From positions 1-49,110 of the forward strand of contig JAUVHO010000001.1 of NCBI GenBank assembly GCA_030593295.1: DNA of 49,110 nt, read 5' to 3'. Origin of the DNA: Methanomassiliicoccales archaeon (GTDB lineage Archaea > Thermoplasmatota > Thermoplasmata > RBG-16-68-12 > SOIM01). Below the pieces are notes generated by a model that was not told where the DNA came from, searched no databases, and saw nothing but the letters and a program-made list of their open reading frames with translations. Below, in pieces: positions 33,655-41,333 of this stretch (its first letter is position 1; each line of letters begins with the position of its first letter). Made by a program: the position numbers and the translations under genes.

Positions 33655-34655
33655 CGGGCCTTCATCGCCTTCAGCTGACGAATCATCTCCGGCAGGACCT
33701 CGAACAGGTTCCCGATGATCCCATAATCAGCGACTTCGAAGATCGAGGCCGTGGGGTCGGCGTTTATCGCTACAATCTTCTCCGATCGTTCCATACCGGC
33801 AAGATGCTGGATGGCACCCGAGATTCCAATCGCGAAGTACAGCCTGGGTCTGATCGTCTTTCCAGTCTGACCGATCTGCCTCTCCCTTGGGAACCATCCT
33901 ATGTCGACGATCTTCCTTGACGCGCCGATGACGCCATGAAGAAGCTCAGCAAGCTCATCCAGAAGAGCGAAGTTCTCTTTCTTTTTAAGACCGTAGCCGC
34001 CGGAAATGACTATCTCGGACTTGGACAGCATATCGGCCTCTTCTTCGTGTTCGACCACCTCGAGGCACCGCGTGTCCATATCTTCCTGGGTAAGCTGGAC
34101 GGTCTCCTTCAGTATCTCGCCTTTCCGAGCAGGGTCCTTGTCCGGGGCGGGGAACACGTTGGGTCTAGCGGACGCCATTTGAGGTTTGGTCTTCTTACAG
34201 ATAATGTGAGCCAGGCTCTTCCCGCCGAACGCCGGTCTGATCATCTCCAGATAACCATCTTCGGTAATATCGAATGCGGTGCAATCGGCGGCAAGTCCGG
34301 TATGAGTGTATGCGTGCAAACGGCCGGCCACCTCCCTTCCGTTCATGGTCGCACCGAACAACAGGGCATCCGGTCTTCTCTTCTGAACGAGTTCGGCCAA
34401 GGCCTTGGCGTAAGGTCGAGGAGCGTAGTTCTCCAGTAGATCGTGTTCGATGTAATGGACCTTGTCGCAACCGAACTGGATCGCCTCCCCGGCGAGGTTC
34501 TCAACGCCTTTCCCCAGCAGTGCTCCTGAGAGCTCCTGTCCGAGCATGTCAGCAAGTCTTCTGCCCTCGCCAATGAGCTGGATGGAGGCATTCCTGAGCT
34601 TGTTCTTCCTGTGTTCCAGGAACACCATCACTCCCTTGTATTCTCCAGTTTCCAT
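33639..34655 (-). CDS. etfA: Electron transfer flavoprotein, alpha subunit (EtfA/FixB)
   Basis: 338 residues. The C-terminal FAD-binding domain is clear: GGYGLKKKENFALL, ASRKIVDIGWFPRERQIGQTGKTIRPRLYFAIGISG and VAINADPTASIFEVADYGI (quoted in pieces of the conserved region). The N-terminal domain folds with EtfB. Takes electrons from acyl-CoA dehydrogenases and similar enzymes, or acts in bifurcation within FixABCX. Three bases separate it from etfB upstream. Confidence 0.94.
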   Translation of the reverse strand: METGEYKGVMVFLEHRKNKLRNASIQLIGEGRRLADMLGQELSGALLGKGVENLAGEAIQFGCDKVHYIEHDLLENYAPRPYAKALAELVQKRRPDALLFGATMNGREVAGRLHAYTHTGLAADCTAFDITEDGYLEMIRPAFGGKSLAHIICKKTKPQMASARPNVFPAPDKDPARKGEILKETVQLTQEDMDTRCLEVVEHEEEADMLSKSEIVISGGYGLKKKENFALLDELAELLHGVIGASRKIVDIGWFPRERQIGQTGKTIRPRLYFAIGISGAIQHLAGMERSEKIVAINADPTASIFEVADYGIIGNLFEVLPEMIRQLKAMKARQSSS

Positions 34656-34658
34656 CTT

Positions 34659-35501
34659 CTAGCCTCTTATGAATCCGTCCCTTACCAGCCGGCTTATCAG
34701 GTCTGAAACGTTCTTCCCCAGGTTGCCAGAGAATAACTCCCCCTTCCTGCTGGGAAGCTCTACGGTATCTATTGTGGACACGATGGTCGGAGAGCCGTTC
34801 AAACCCAGTTTTGACTCGTCCAGACCGGCATCCTTGGCGCTCCAGGTTTGAATCACGTTGCCCCGTTTGGCCTTGATCTTCCTGGAGAGCGTGGGCTCCC
34901 TTGGCCGGTTGCACCCGAACTTCACGGTGAGAAGTGCCGGAAATGTCGTCTCCCAGATCTCGAACCCGAACTCGACCTGTCTCTTGGCGATGACCTTATC
35001 ATTCTCGACCTTGGCCTCGGTGACGTAAGTGATCTGGGGAATCTCAAGATGGCCTGCAATCCCGGGACCGACGTGCCCGGTTGAGCTGTCCGATGTCTCC
35101 TCACCACATAGAATCAGATCGATCTTTCCCAGAAGGGAAATGGTTCCAGCCAGAGCATATGAAGTAGGAGTTGTGTCAGAACCCGCAAGAGCCCTGTCGG
35201 AAAGAAGAACCGCCCTGTCCGCCCCCATGCCGATCGCCATCCTCAGAGACCGTTCAAAAGACTGTGAGCCCATTGAAAGGACTATCACTTCACCGCCGTG
35301 TTCATCCTTGAAACCGAGGGCCATCTCCACCGCGTTCTTGTCCGCCGGATTCATCTCGCTCTCGACGCCCTCCCTCCTGAGGGTCTTCTTCACAGGGTCG
35401 ATCTCCAACTGCTCCCCTTTCGGCACCTGCTTTATGCACACGACTATCTTCAACCCCTTTTTGGGGGGTCTTACCTCCTGGCCGTCCTCCAAATCATTCA
35501 C
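34659..35501 (-). CDS. etfB: Electron transfer flavoprotein, beta subunit (EtfB/FixA)
   Basis: 280 residues. KIVVCIKQVP, MNPADKNAVEMAL and GADRAVLLSDRALAGSDT are typical. The LLSDR-x5-SDT stretch resembles the nucleotide-binding loop of bifurcating FixA-type EtfB rather than the AMP-binding mitochondrial type. That reading is inference from remembered family patterns. GEETSDSSTGHVGPGIAGHL is the conserved EtfB core. Order etfB-etfA-(gap)-fixC on one strand, with fixX divergent. Confidence 0.93.
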   Translation of the reverse strand: MNDLEDGQEVRPPKKGLKIVVCIKQVPKGEQLEIDPVKKTLRREGVESEMNPADKNAVEMALGFKDEHGGEVIVLSMGSQSFERSLRMAIGMGADRAVLLSDRALAGSDTTPTSYALAGTISLLGKIDLILCGEETSDSSTGHVGPGIAGHLEIPQITYVTEAKVENDKVIAKRQVEFGFEIWETTFPALLTVKFGCNRPREPTLSRKIKAKRGNVIQTWSAKDAGLDESKLGLNGSPTIVSTIDTVELPSRKGELFSGNLGKNVSDLISRLVRDGFIRG

Positions 35502-35563
35502 CTGTTCTTAGCTGAAAGGGGAAAAGAAGCAAGAGTAACCGATGTATTATTCTTTCGGTTTGA

Positions 35564-36850
35564 TTACATCGATCTCAACCCGCCCATCATGTCCCTGAGC
35601 ATCTTGAGCACCGAGACCTTGCCGAACATCTCCTTCTTGCCGATTTCAAATATCTTCTCCTTGCCCTTGCCATCAACGGTGTACATTCTATCAAAGAAGT
35701 CGCAAACCATCCTCGGGTAGGTCGTGAAGATCCTGGCGTTCTGCAAGAAAAAAGGAACGTTCTTGAACTTGTTCATGTCGTTCATTATCCCCCTCTTCTT
35801 CAAGAAATCCGGGTAGGAAGAAAGTCCCATATGTGAGTAGTCGCCCCTTTGCCTAGCTTGAATAATCGTCTCCGCAGCAGATATGCCCGAGACCACGGCC
35901 AGATCCACGCCCCTGTAAGTGTAGCCGTGACTAATCACCATGGCAGCAGCGTCCCCCACTGCCAGGAAGTTGTCCTTGAACAGGGCGGGGAGGGTGTTCA
36001 CGCCGAGTTCGGGGATCATGTGCGCGGAATACTCAACCACCTTCCCTCCGCGTACCAATTTCTGGATGAACGGGTGGAGCTTGAAGTTCTCGATTATCTC
36101 GAATATCTCCTTCTTCTGCAGTGAAAGGTCCTCTGAGTTGACGACTGCGCCGAGTGATAACGTTTCCTTGTTGGTGTACAGAAAACCTCCGCCCCTCAGA
36201 TAGTCGGTTGCAGAACCCACGAAACTATAGGCCGCGCCTTCCCTCTTCCCGAGGTTGAACCTGTCCTGAATGGTCTCCTTGGGGAGCTTTATGGTCTCCT
36301 TGACTGCGACATAAATCTCCTTTACAGTCAACTCCCTCCTCAGACCGGCCTTTTGGGCGAAATCGGACACTACACCATCCGCCGCTACGACGACGTTGCT
36401 TCGGACGGTATCGGGACCTGCTATAATCCCCGCTATCTTTCCGTCCTCCCAGTACAGGTCATCCACTCTTGTGCCGGTTATCAGCAGGGCTCCTGCTTCC
36501 TCTGCCTTCTTTGCCATCCATGAATCGAACTTCTCCCTCAATGCGGTGAAGCTCTGTGTCGATACACCTTCAGAGGAAGAGGAATCGAACTTCATGGTCA
36601 CAGAATTGGACTCGGTCATGAAGACTAGGTTCTCCTGCGTCACATACCTCTCGATGGGTGCTTCCTTCCAGAAATCGGGATATATCTCTGGAAATGGGTA
36701 TGAGTATATCCTGCCGCCGAAGACGTTCTTGGACCCTGGTGTGTTCGACCTTTCCACGAACAGAACGTTGAAGCCTTCTTTGGCCAAACGGTATGCGGTA
36801 GAGGAGCCAGCTGGTCCGGCACCGATTATGACAACATCGAACTCGTCCAT
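35564..36850 (-). CDS. fixC: FixC/ETF:quinone-oxidoreductase-like flavoprotein
   Basis: 428 residues. FAD motif VVIIGAGPAGSSTAYRLA (6-23), ERSNTPGSKNVFGG, AADGVVSDFAQKAG, and GDAAAMVISHGYTYRGVDLAVVSG near 300. FixC accepts electrons from ETF and passes them to quinone with FixX. Transcribed towards etfB (62 bases between), so fixC-etfB-etfA probably form one unit. A TATA box (36903-36912) precedes it. Confidence 0.9.
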   Translation of the reverse strand: MDEFDVVIIGAGPAGSSTAYRLAKEGFNVLFVERSNTPGSKNVFGGRIYSYPFPEIYPDFWKEAPIERYVTQENLVFMTESNSVTMKFDSSSSEGVSTQSFTALREKFDSWMAKKAEEAGALLITGTRVDDLYWEDGKIAGIIAGPDTVRSNVVVAADGVVSDFAQKAGLRRELTVKEIYVAVKETIKLPKETIQDRFNLGKREGAAYSFVGSATDYLRGGGFLYTNKETLSLGAVVNSEDLSLQKKEIFEIIENFKLHPFIQKLVRGGKVVEYSAHMIPELGVNTLPALFKDNFLAVGDAAAMVISHGYTYRGVDLAVVSGISAAETIIQARQRGDYSHMGLSSYPDFLKKRGIMNDMNKFKNVPFFLQNARIFTTYPRMVCDFFDRMYTVDGKGKEKIFEIGKKEMFGKVSVLKMLRDMMGGLRSM

Positions 36851-36902
36851 TCCCTACACCATGGCCCAGCAATGGGGATGGTTCGGATAACGTCATGGTC
36901 GG

Positions 36903-36912
36903 TTTATATTTT
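36903..36912 (-). promoter_or_regulatory. TATA box for fixC-etfBA
   Basis: Minus-strand AAAATATAAA, about 55 bases before the fixC ATG. It lies about 30 bases from the divergent fixX TATA box, so the two promoters form a compact shared control region. Confidence 0.5.
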
Positions 36913-36938
36913 TCCCGTGCAAGTACCATCGGGGAAAC

Positions 36939-36948
36939 TATTTAAGAA
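36939..36948 (+). promoter_or_regulatory. TATA box for fixX
   Basis: CTATTTAAGA lies about 26 bases before ATG 36970. That spacing predicts a leaderless message beginning at or near this ATG, which excludes the GTG at 36958 as start. Confidence 0.5.
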
Positions 36949-36969
36949 CAGAATTGCGTGCATCGTCGA

Positions 36970-37281
36970 ATGGCGGAAAGGGTGAGCACGGCGGAAACGA
37001 AGCTCAGCGTGGACGACCGGCTGGGAATAAACAAGTTCACCACCGATGAGGAACCGTTCATCGATGTGGACACCGCCCTGTGCAAGACATGCCAGCTGAA
37101 ACCTTGTCTCTACATATGTCCAGCCCAGGTGTACACCTTGGAGGGAGACAATCTAATCTACAATCCGGAAGGATGCATCGAACTGGGTGCATGCAAGGTG
37201 GTCTGCCGGGAGCTCGGCAAGAATGCCATCAAGTGGTCCTATCCCCGCGGAGGATACGGCATAAGGTTCAGATTTGGGTGA
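36970..37281 (+). CDS. fixX: FixX-like ferredoxin
   Basis: 103 residues from ATG 36970. Family landmarks are LGINKFTTDEEPFIDVD near the N-terminus and IKWSYPRGGYGIRFRFG at the end, matching FixX/YdiT proteins. First cluster: CKTCQLKPCLYICP. The second motif reads GCIELGACKVVC; the usual GCLECGTC has an extra cysteine, here Leu, so seven rather than eight cluster cysteines remain. That would favour a [3Fe-4S] or incomplete second site. Carries electrons between FixC and its acceptor. Divergent from fixC, from which it is separated by about 120 bases. Confidence 0.85.
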   Translation: MAERVSTAETKLSVDDRLGINKFTTDEEPFIDVDTALCKTCQLKPCLYICPAQVYTLEGDNLIYNPEGCIELGACKVVCRELGKNAIKWSYPRGGYGIRFRFG

Positions 37282-37528
37282 ACCTCTTCTTCTCCAACTC
37301 CTCACGGTCGAAGATGACCTCTCCATCATATATTATTCTGAATATCTTGTAGAAAGGGATCGTTGCCTGCGCCGTGCTGAAGAATGATTTCCCGAGTTCG
37401 GTCAGGTCGTCTCCTGCGATAATAGTGAAGCCTTCGTTAGTGTCCCGAGATGTGTACCATATCTCCGCTTTGGAGATGTCCTTGTCCTCCCTCCACTTGA
37501 GCTCGTTGAGTATCTCCCGCGGGGTCAT
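37268..37528 (-). CDS. UPF0248/DUF504 family protein (MJ1316-like)
   Basis: 86 residues, the normal family length: TPREILNELKWREDKD at the start, the central GFTIIAGDDL, and IPFYKIFRIIYDGEVIFDR. Members are thought to be small RNA-end-binding or processing domains. The role is inferred from the family only. Converges with and overlaps the end of fixX by 14 bases. ATG 37528 is the only sensible start. Confidence 0.8.
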   Translation of the reverse strand: MTPREILNELKWREDKDISKAEIWYTSRDTNEGFTIIAGDDLTELGKSFFSTAQATIPFYKIFRIIYDGEVIFDREELEKKRFTQI

Positions 37529-37607
37529 CGATCCGGAAATGAGCCGAGGGATTATTAACCCTTATCTCCAAAATGATGAGTCAAGTGCCAAATGGATCGT
37601 CTACCAA

Positions 37608-37616
37608 AACTTTATG
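37608..37616 (+). promoter_or_regulatory. TATA-like element for the 205-residue hypothetical gene
   Basis: ACTTTATGA lies about 38 bases before ATG 37650. It supports starting the gene there and not at the upstream in-frame methionines, which fall inside or before the promoter. Confidence 0.4.
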
Positions 37617-37649
37617 AGTTTGAAAACGGTTTACGGTCGCGTGGTTGTT

Positions 37650-38267
37650 ATGCCCCCAAAGGCAAAGGCAGAGGAGAGATGGTTTGAGGTTCTTGACAGG
37701 GAACTGGAAAAGAGGACGGACGAGATCATTAACAACATCGGGGAGCAGAATTCCCAGAAGGTGCAGCTCAACAAGCAGTTGATCGGGGATATCTGGGAGA
37801 TATGGAAGAGGTTCAATAAGATAAATATCCATTTCGCCATGGAGCCTCATTACAATGCGTTCGCCCAGTTCGAAGAGTTTCCCTATGGAGCTTGGGATTG
37901 GAGACCTTCGTTCAACGTTGCGAGTATTAACATTGTCCAATTGGTGGACAGGACCCAGGAGCAGGGTCGAACGGGCGATTCACTTACCCTGAGCTACGTG
38001 CCGGCGAAGGATGACAAGATCCATTTGAAGGTGGAGTTCCTCTATTGCGAGGGAGAACATTACTACAAGTACTCCGGATGGAGAAGGATGTTCGCCAAAC
38101 ACACGCTCTACGACAAGCAGGTTGACAAGGTGAACTTGGACGACCTTCACGCGATCTTCGCGGACATCATTGCTGTTTGGTATGAATCGCATCTCAGGCG
38201 GAACCGGGAGATACTGCTCAAGCACCTGAAGGGCAGCTACAAGCACATGGAGACGTTCACGCAGTAG
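37650..38267 (+). CDS. Conserved-looking hypothetical protein, 205 residues
   Basis: Not recognised. The frame is open from 37374, but the first 92 codons are Ser/Val-rich and partly antisense to the DUF504 gene. I therefore start at ATG 37650 (MPPKAKAEERW), about 38 bases after a TATA-like element. The protein is soluble. An N-terminal charged helix (about 5-50; LDRELEKRTDEIINNIG) leads to a mixed domain with many aromatic residues (FPYGAWDWRPSF, CEGEHYYKYSGWRRMF). A basic helical end follows (ESHLRRNREILLKHLKGSYKH). It is followed by a T6 tract and the radA control region. Function unknown. Confidence 0.6.
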   Translation: MPPKAKAEERWFEVLDRELEKRTDEIINNIGEQNSQKVQLNKQLIGDIWEIWKRFNKINIHFAMEPHYNAFAQFEEFPYGAWDWRPSFNVASINIVQLVDRTQEQGRTGDSLTLSYVPAKDDKIHLKVEFLYCEGEHYYKYSGWRRMFAKHTLYDKQVDKVNLDDLHAIFADIIAVWYESHLRRNREILLKHLKGSYKHMETFTQ

Positions 38268-38294
38268 AGCTGGACCTTTTCGAGACATAAGGTC

Positions 38295-38300
38295 TTTTTT
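38295..38300 (+). terminator. T6 tract, probable transcription terminator
   Basis: TTTTTT 28 bases after the stop of the hypothetical gene. Archaeal RNA polymerase stops at such tracts, and the next gene (radA) has its own promoter. Confidence 0.5.
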
Positions 38301-38320
38301 CAGACAGCGAGAGCTTCGAT

Positions 38321-38402
38321 TCCATTCTGTGTCATATTGTGACACGAGTTTGAAGGCGGGACTTGGATTTGCTCATCCATTCTGTGTCATAATATGATAC
38401 AC
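38321..38402. promoter_or_regulatory. Paired near-palindromes upstream of radA (possible operators)
   Basis: The 16-base sequence TCCATTCTGTGTCATA occurs twice (38321-38336 and 38376-38391), 55 bases apart. Each copy begins a near-palindrome: GTGTCATATTGTGACAC (38329-38345; GTGTCA/TGACAC arms) and GTGTCATAATATGATACAC (38384-38402; TCATA-A-TATGA core). Both lie 80-150 bases upstream of the radA TATA box and downstream of the previous gene's T6 tract. Confidence 0.55.
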
Positions 38403-38481
38403 TAACCCCCATCATAGAGATCCCACACAGCACCAAGGCACTTCCTTGGCTCATCACTTTCACCCACCTCTCCCGCTAAAT

Positions 38482-38489
38482 CTTATAAG
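38482..38489 (+). promoter_or_regulatory. TATA box of radA
   Basis: CTTATAAG about 30 bases before the TTG start at 38519. Transcription would begin near 38512, leaving only a very short leader with GGTGAT beside the start codon. Confidence 0.5.
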
Positions 38490-38518
38490 TAAATGGACGA
38501 TAAGGTAGTGGTGATAGA

Positions 38519-39460
38519 TTGGCTTCCAAAACGATAGAGGAGTTGCCAGGAGTAGGACCCGCAACAGCAGATAAGTTACACGAAGCCGGATACAATGACC
38601 TGATGGCCATCGCAGTGGCGTCACCTCAAATGCTCGCCGAGGCGGCTGAGCTCGGTCAAAGCTCCGCACAGAAGATAATTCTCGCGGCCCGGCATGAGGC
38701 CGACATCGGAGGGTTCGAGACTGGAGACGCCATTCTCGAGAAGAGAAAGAAGATCGGCAGGATCACGACCGGTTCAAAAGCATTGAACGAGTTATTGGGC
38801 GGAGGATTCGAAACACAGGCGATAACCGAGCTGTACGGAGAGTTCGGGTCTGGAAAGACTCAGATTGCCCACCAGCTTGCCGTCAATGTCACCATGCCCA
38901 AGGACCAGGGAGGTCTTGATGGCGACACCCTCTGGATAGACAGTGAGAACACCTTCAGACCCAGCAGGATAGGGCAGATGGTAACAGCTTTGGAACTTGA
39001 TCCAGAGACGGTGTTGAAGAGAGTTCACGTCGCAAGGGCATACAACTCCCATCACCAGATGCTCCTGGTTGACAAAGCGATGGAAGAGGCCGAGAAGTTC
39101 CCCATCAAGCTCCTGGTGGTCGATTCGATGACCGCGCACTTCAGGGCCGAGTATATCGGAAGAGGTGCGCTCGCCGAGAGACAGCAACTGTTGAACAAGC
39201 ACATGCACGCGCTGCTCCGGTTCGGCGACATCTACGATGCCGCCCTCTGCGTGACAAACCAGGTTCAATCAAAGCCTGACGCCTTCTTCGGAGACCCGAC
39301 GAGACCCATTGGAGGTCACATAGTCGGACACACGGCGACATTCAGGATCTACCTCAGGAAGAGCAAGGGCGGGAAGAGGATAGCGAGGCTGACGGATTCG
39401 CCTAACCTTCCAGAGGGTGAAGCGGTCTTCATGGTGACAGAGGATGGAATCGGCGACTGA
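38519..39460 (+). CDS. radA: DNA repair and recombination protein RadA
   Basis: 313 residues, the archaeal RecA/Rad51 recombinase. N-terminal helix-hairpin-helix domain ([16 protein letters not shown], 9-24), Walker [10 protein letters not shown] (about 105-113), Walker [12 protein letters not shown], and the L2/ATP-cap region [20 protein letters not shown]. It forms filaments on single-stranded DNA for strand exchange. The start is TTG; no in-frame ATG fits the family N-terminus. Two operator-like repeats upstream suggest regulated expression. A T5 tract follows at 39497-39501. Confidence 0.97.
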   Translation: MASKTIEELPGVGPATADKLHEAGYNDLMAIAVASPQMLAEAAELGQSSAQKIILAARHEADIGGFETGDAILEKRKKIGRITTGSKALNELLGGGFETQAITELYGEFGSGKTQIAHQLAVNVTMPKDQGGLDGDTLWIDSENTFRPSRIGQMVTALELDPETVLKRVHVARAYNSHHQMLLVDKAMEEAEKFPIKLLVVDSMTAHFRAEYIGRGALAERQQLLNKHMHALLRFGDIYDAALCVTNQVQSKPDAFFGDPTRPIGGHIVGHTATFRIYLRKSKGGKRIARLTDSPNLPEGEAVFMVTEDGIGD

Positions 39461-39496
39461 ACACCGCAAACGACCTTTTAGCTTCCTTATTACGTC

Positions 39497-39501
39497 TTTT
39501 T
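39497..39501 (+). terminator. T-tract downstream of radA
   Basis: TTTTT, preceded 20 bases earlier by CCTTTTAG, lies about 37 bases after the radA stop and before the next promoter. Probably ends the radA transcript. Confidence 0.4.
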
Positions 39502-39520
39502 AATAATACGGTCGAAATGC

Positions 39521-39530
39521 TTTTATAAAT
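39521..39530 (+). promoter_or_regulatory. TATA box of the AIM24-family gene
   Basis: TTTTATAAAT with an A/G-rich stretch before it (CGAAATGC). Predicts transcription from about 39553 and a leader of nearly 60 bases, long for this genome. Confidence 0.6.
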
Positions 39531-39536
39531 CCCGAT

Positions 39537-39591
39537 TTCTGGAACGTCCGCAAGAGATTTCCAGAACTCAGTGTCTGATAGATTCTGGAAA
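39537..39591 (+). promoter_or_regulatory. Three alternating TTCTGGAA / TTCCAGAA elements at promoter and leader
   Basis: TTCTGGAA (39537-39544), TTCCAGAA (39559-39566) and TTCTGGAA (39583-39590) alternate in orientation, with starts 22 and 24 bases apart. The middle copy is an exact inverted repeat of both neighbours, extended to TTTCCAGAA/TTCTGGAAA with the third. They either form an operator array on one face of the DNA or two competing RNA hairpins. Confidence 0.6.
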
Positions 39592-39610
39592 TAATACTGG
39601 AGGAAAATGT

Positions 39611-40315
39611 ATGAAATACAACATAACTGGAGACAATCTCCAGATTGTGACGTGCGAACTGAATCCTAACGAGAAAATGTACGCCGAAGCGGGAGCTATG
39701 GTCTACATGTCCGGGAATATGACCTTCGAAGCAAGAGCCAAGGGCGGAGTCATGAAGGGCCTGAAAAGGAAGCTCACAGGAGAGTCCTTCTTCTTGACCG
39801 AGTTCACGCCTGCCCAGAGCTCTGGATACGTGGGCTTCGGAGGGAACGCGCCGGGGACGATAAAGTGCATCGAGCTGGTGCCCGGAAGAGAGTTCATGGT
39901 TCAGAAGGACGCATTCCTCTGCGCCGAGAACAGTGTGGCCCTGGACATGGCATGGCAGAAGAAACTGGGCGCTTCTCTGTTTGGCGGAGAAGGATTCATT
40001 CTGCAGAAGCTGTCCGGACAAGGCAAGGCCTTCATCCACGCCACCGGTGACTTTGTCGAGATGGATCTGGCTCCGGGTCAGATCATCAAGGTGGACACGG
40101 GTTCCGTAGTGGGCTGGGATGCCTCAGTGACCTTCGACATTCAGAGGTCCGGTGGATTGAAGAGCATGATGTTCGCCGGCGAGGGAGTGTTCCTGACAAC
40201 TCTCACAGGTCCGGGGAAGATACTGTTGCAGTCCATGAACCTGCCAGAGCTGGCCATAACGCTGAGCAGATACATGCCTCAGCAGTCATCCGGTTCGTCG
40301 AGCCTCTTCAAATAA
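39611..40315 (+). CDS. AIM24/TIGR00266 family protein
   Basis: 234 residues, full length for the family. Typical segments: AEAGAMVYMSGNMTFEAR, GESFFLTEFTP, PGTIKCIEL, VALDMAWQKKLG, GEGFILQKLSGQGKAFIHATG, and GVFLTTLTGPGKILLQSM near the end. The fold is a double beta-helix related to tubby-like proteins. The biochemical role in prokaryotes is unknown. GGAGGA six to seven bases before ATG 39611. Followed after 20 bases by a small membrane protein, so probably co-transcribed. The promoter carries a striking triple repeat. Confidence 0.85.
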   Translation: MKYNITGDNLQIVTCELNPNEKMYAEAGAMVYMSGNMTFEARAKGGVMKGLKRKLTGESFFLTEFTPAQSSGYVGFGGNAPGTIKCIELVPGREFMVQKDAFLCAENSVALDMAWQKKLGASLFGGEGFILQKLSGQGKAFIHATGDFVEMDLAPGQIIKVDTGSVVGWDASVTFDIQRSGGLKSMMFAGEGVFLTTLTGPGKILLQSMNLPELAITLSRYMPQQSSGSSSLFK

Positions 40316-40334
40316 TCGCAAAAGAGGACCTCGG

Positions 40335-40616
40335 ATGAGTAGCGGCAAGGCAGCAGCCTTGGCAATCCTGATATTCCTAGCGATAGTCGCAGCACTACTG
40401 CTGGTTCTGCACTTCCTGGGAGTTCTCTTGTGGGCAATAGCCTTCCTGGGCCTTTTCGTGTTGATAGGACTCGTCATCTTCATTGTAGCCTTCGGACTGG
40501 TTATGATCCTCCTCGCCTTCTACTACATGCTGAAGAAGGAGCCCGTTGTCCAGGAATACGGCGACTACACACTGGATGGCGTCAAAGGGAAGGAAGATTG
40601 GGACAAGAAGGGTTGA
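40335..40616 (+). CDS. Small two-helix membrane protein, hypothetical
   Basis: 93 residues. Two long hydrophobic helices (about 7-31 and 33-67, the second perhaps broken) and a polar C-terminus (KKEPVVQEYGDYTLDGVKGKED). Not recognised. It begins 19 bases after the AIM24-family stop with AAGAGGAC upstream and is probably in its operon. A membrane partner for the AIM24-like protein is a guess from position. Confidence 0.6.
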   Translation: MSSGKAAALAILIFLAIVAALLLVLHFLGVLLWAIAFLGLFVLIGLVIFIVAFGLVMILLAFYYMLKKEPVVQEYGDYTLDGVKGKEDWDKKG

Positions 40617-40644
40617 CATCGAGGATCCTCCAATTCAAAACCGA

Positions 40645-40652
40645 TTTATATC
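40645..40652 (+). promoter_or_regulatory. TATA box of the MBL-fold hydrolase gene
   Basis: TTTATATC lies 23-30 bases before ATG 40675, predicting a leaderless message that starts at this ATG. Confidence 0.55.
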
Positions 40653-40674
40653 AATCCCAGGTTATTCCAGTCGC

Positions 40675-41328
40675 ATGAAGGTCCATTACATCATGGGCAT
40701 GGGGTTCGACGCCAACATCTTCTTCATTGAGGCCGAGAAGCCCATTCTGATCGATGCTGGTACCGGATCGAACACATCTGGCGCCGTGAAGACGATCGAA
40801 GAGCACATCGATCCCGAGAAGATAGATTCTATCATCCTCACCCACAGGCACATCGATCACGTGGGAGGTGCGGAGGAGCTTTCGAAGATCTGTGATGCTC
40901 AGCTCTATGCCTCGATGGACGAATCGGTCCCGCTGATCGAAGGGGACAGTGCCACCACTGGCTCAGCGATGTTCAACATACCGCTCAACAAGTTGGACGT
41001 ATCAGTTCTCAATTACGGAGATTCTTTTGACCTAGGTGATGAGAAGCTGAAAATCCTGCACACTCCGGGCCACACTGTGGGAAGCATCTCGCTGTTCCAC
41101 GAGAAGACTGGATCGCTGTTCTCTGGAGACACGGTGTTCACCAATGGGGGAGTGGGGAGATGGGACTTCGAAACTGGAAGTTACCAGCAATTACTGGCAT
41201 CGATAGAGATGTTGAAGGACCTGAAACCGAAGAACTTGTATCCGGGTCACGGACCTTACGCGGAAGGGGATGCGACCGAGCACATCGAAACCTCCCTAAA
41301 GTTTTTGAGGTATGCTGAGATATTCTGA
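40675..41328 (+). CDS. Metallo-beta-lactamase fold hydrolase (glyoxalase II-like)
   Basis: 217 residues. Metal motif THRHIDHVGG (HxHxDH), then HTPGHTVGS and SGDTVF, and the final histidine in YPGHGP. These are two-metal hydrolases cleaving thioesters, lactones or related bonds. The family is too broad to name the substrate. Start at ATG 40675 follows from the TATA spacing; the 43 extra codons upstream overlap the previous gene. Five bases before the threonylcarbamoyl-AMP synthase gene, so co-transcribed with it and map. Confidence 0.88.
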   Translation: MKVHYIMGMGFDANIFFIEAEKPILIDAGTGSNTSGAVKTIEEHIDPEKIDSIILTHRHIDHVGGAEELSKICDAQLYASMDESVPLIEGDSATTGSAMFNIPLNKLDVSVLNYGDSFDLGDEKLKILHTPGHTVGSISLFHEKTGSLFSGDTVFTNGGVGRWDFETGSYQQLLASIEMLKDLKPKNLYPGHGPYAEGDATEHIETSLKFLRYAEIF

Positions 41329-41333
41329 GACCG

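Noticed and set aside
37374-37649. 92-codon N-terminal extension of the 205-residue hypothetical protein
   Set aside because: It overlaps the DUF504 gene antisense and the TATA-like element; the protein-like sequence begins at ATG 37650.
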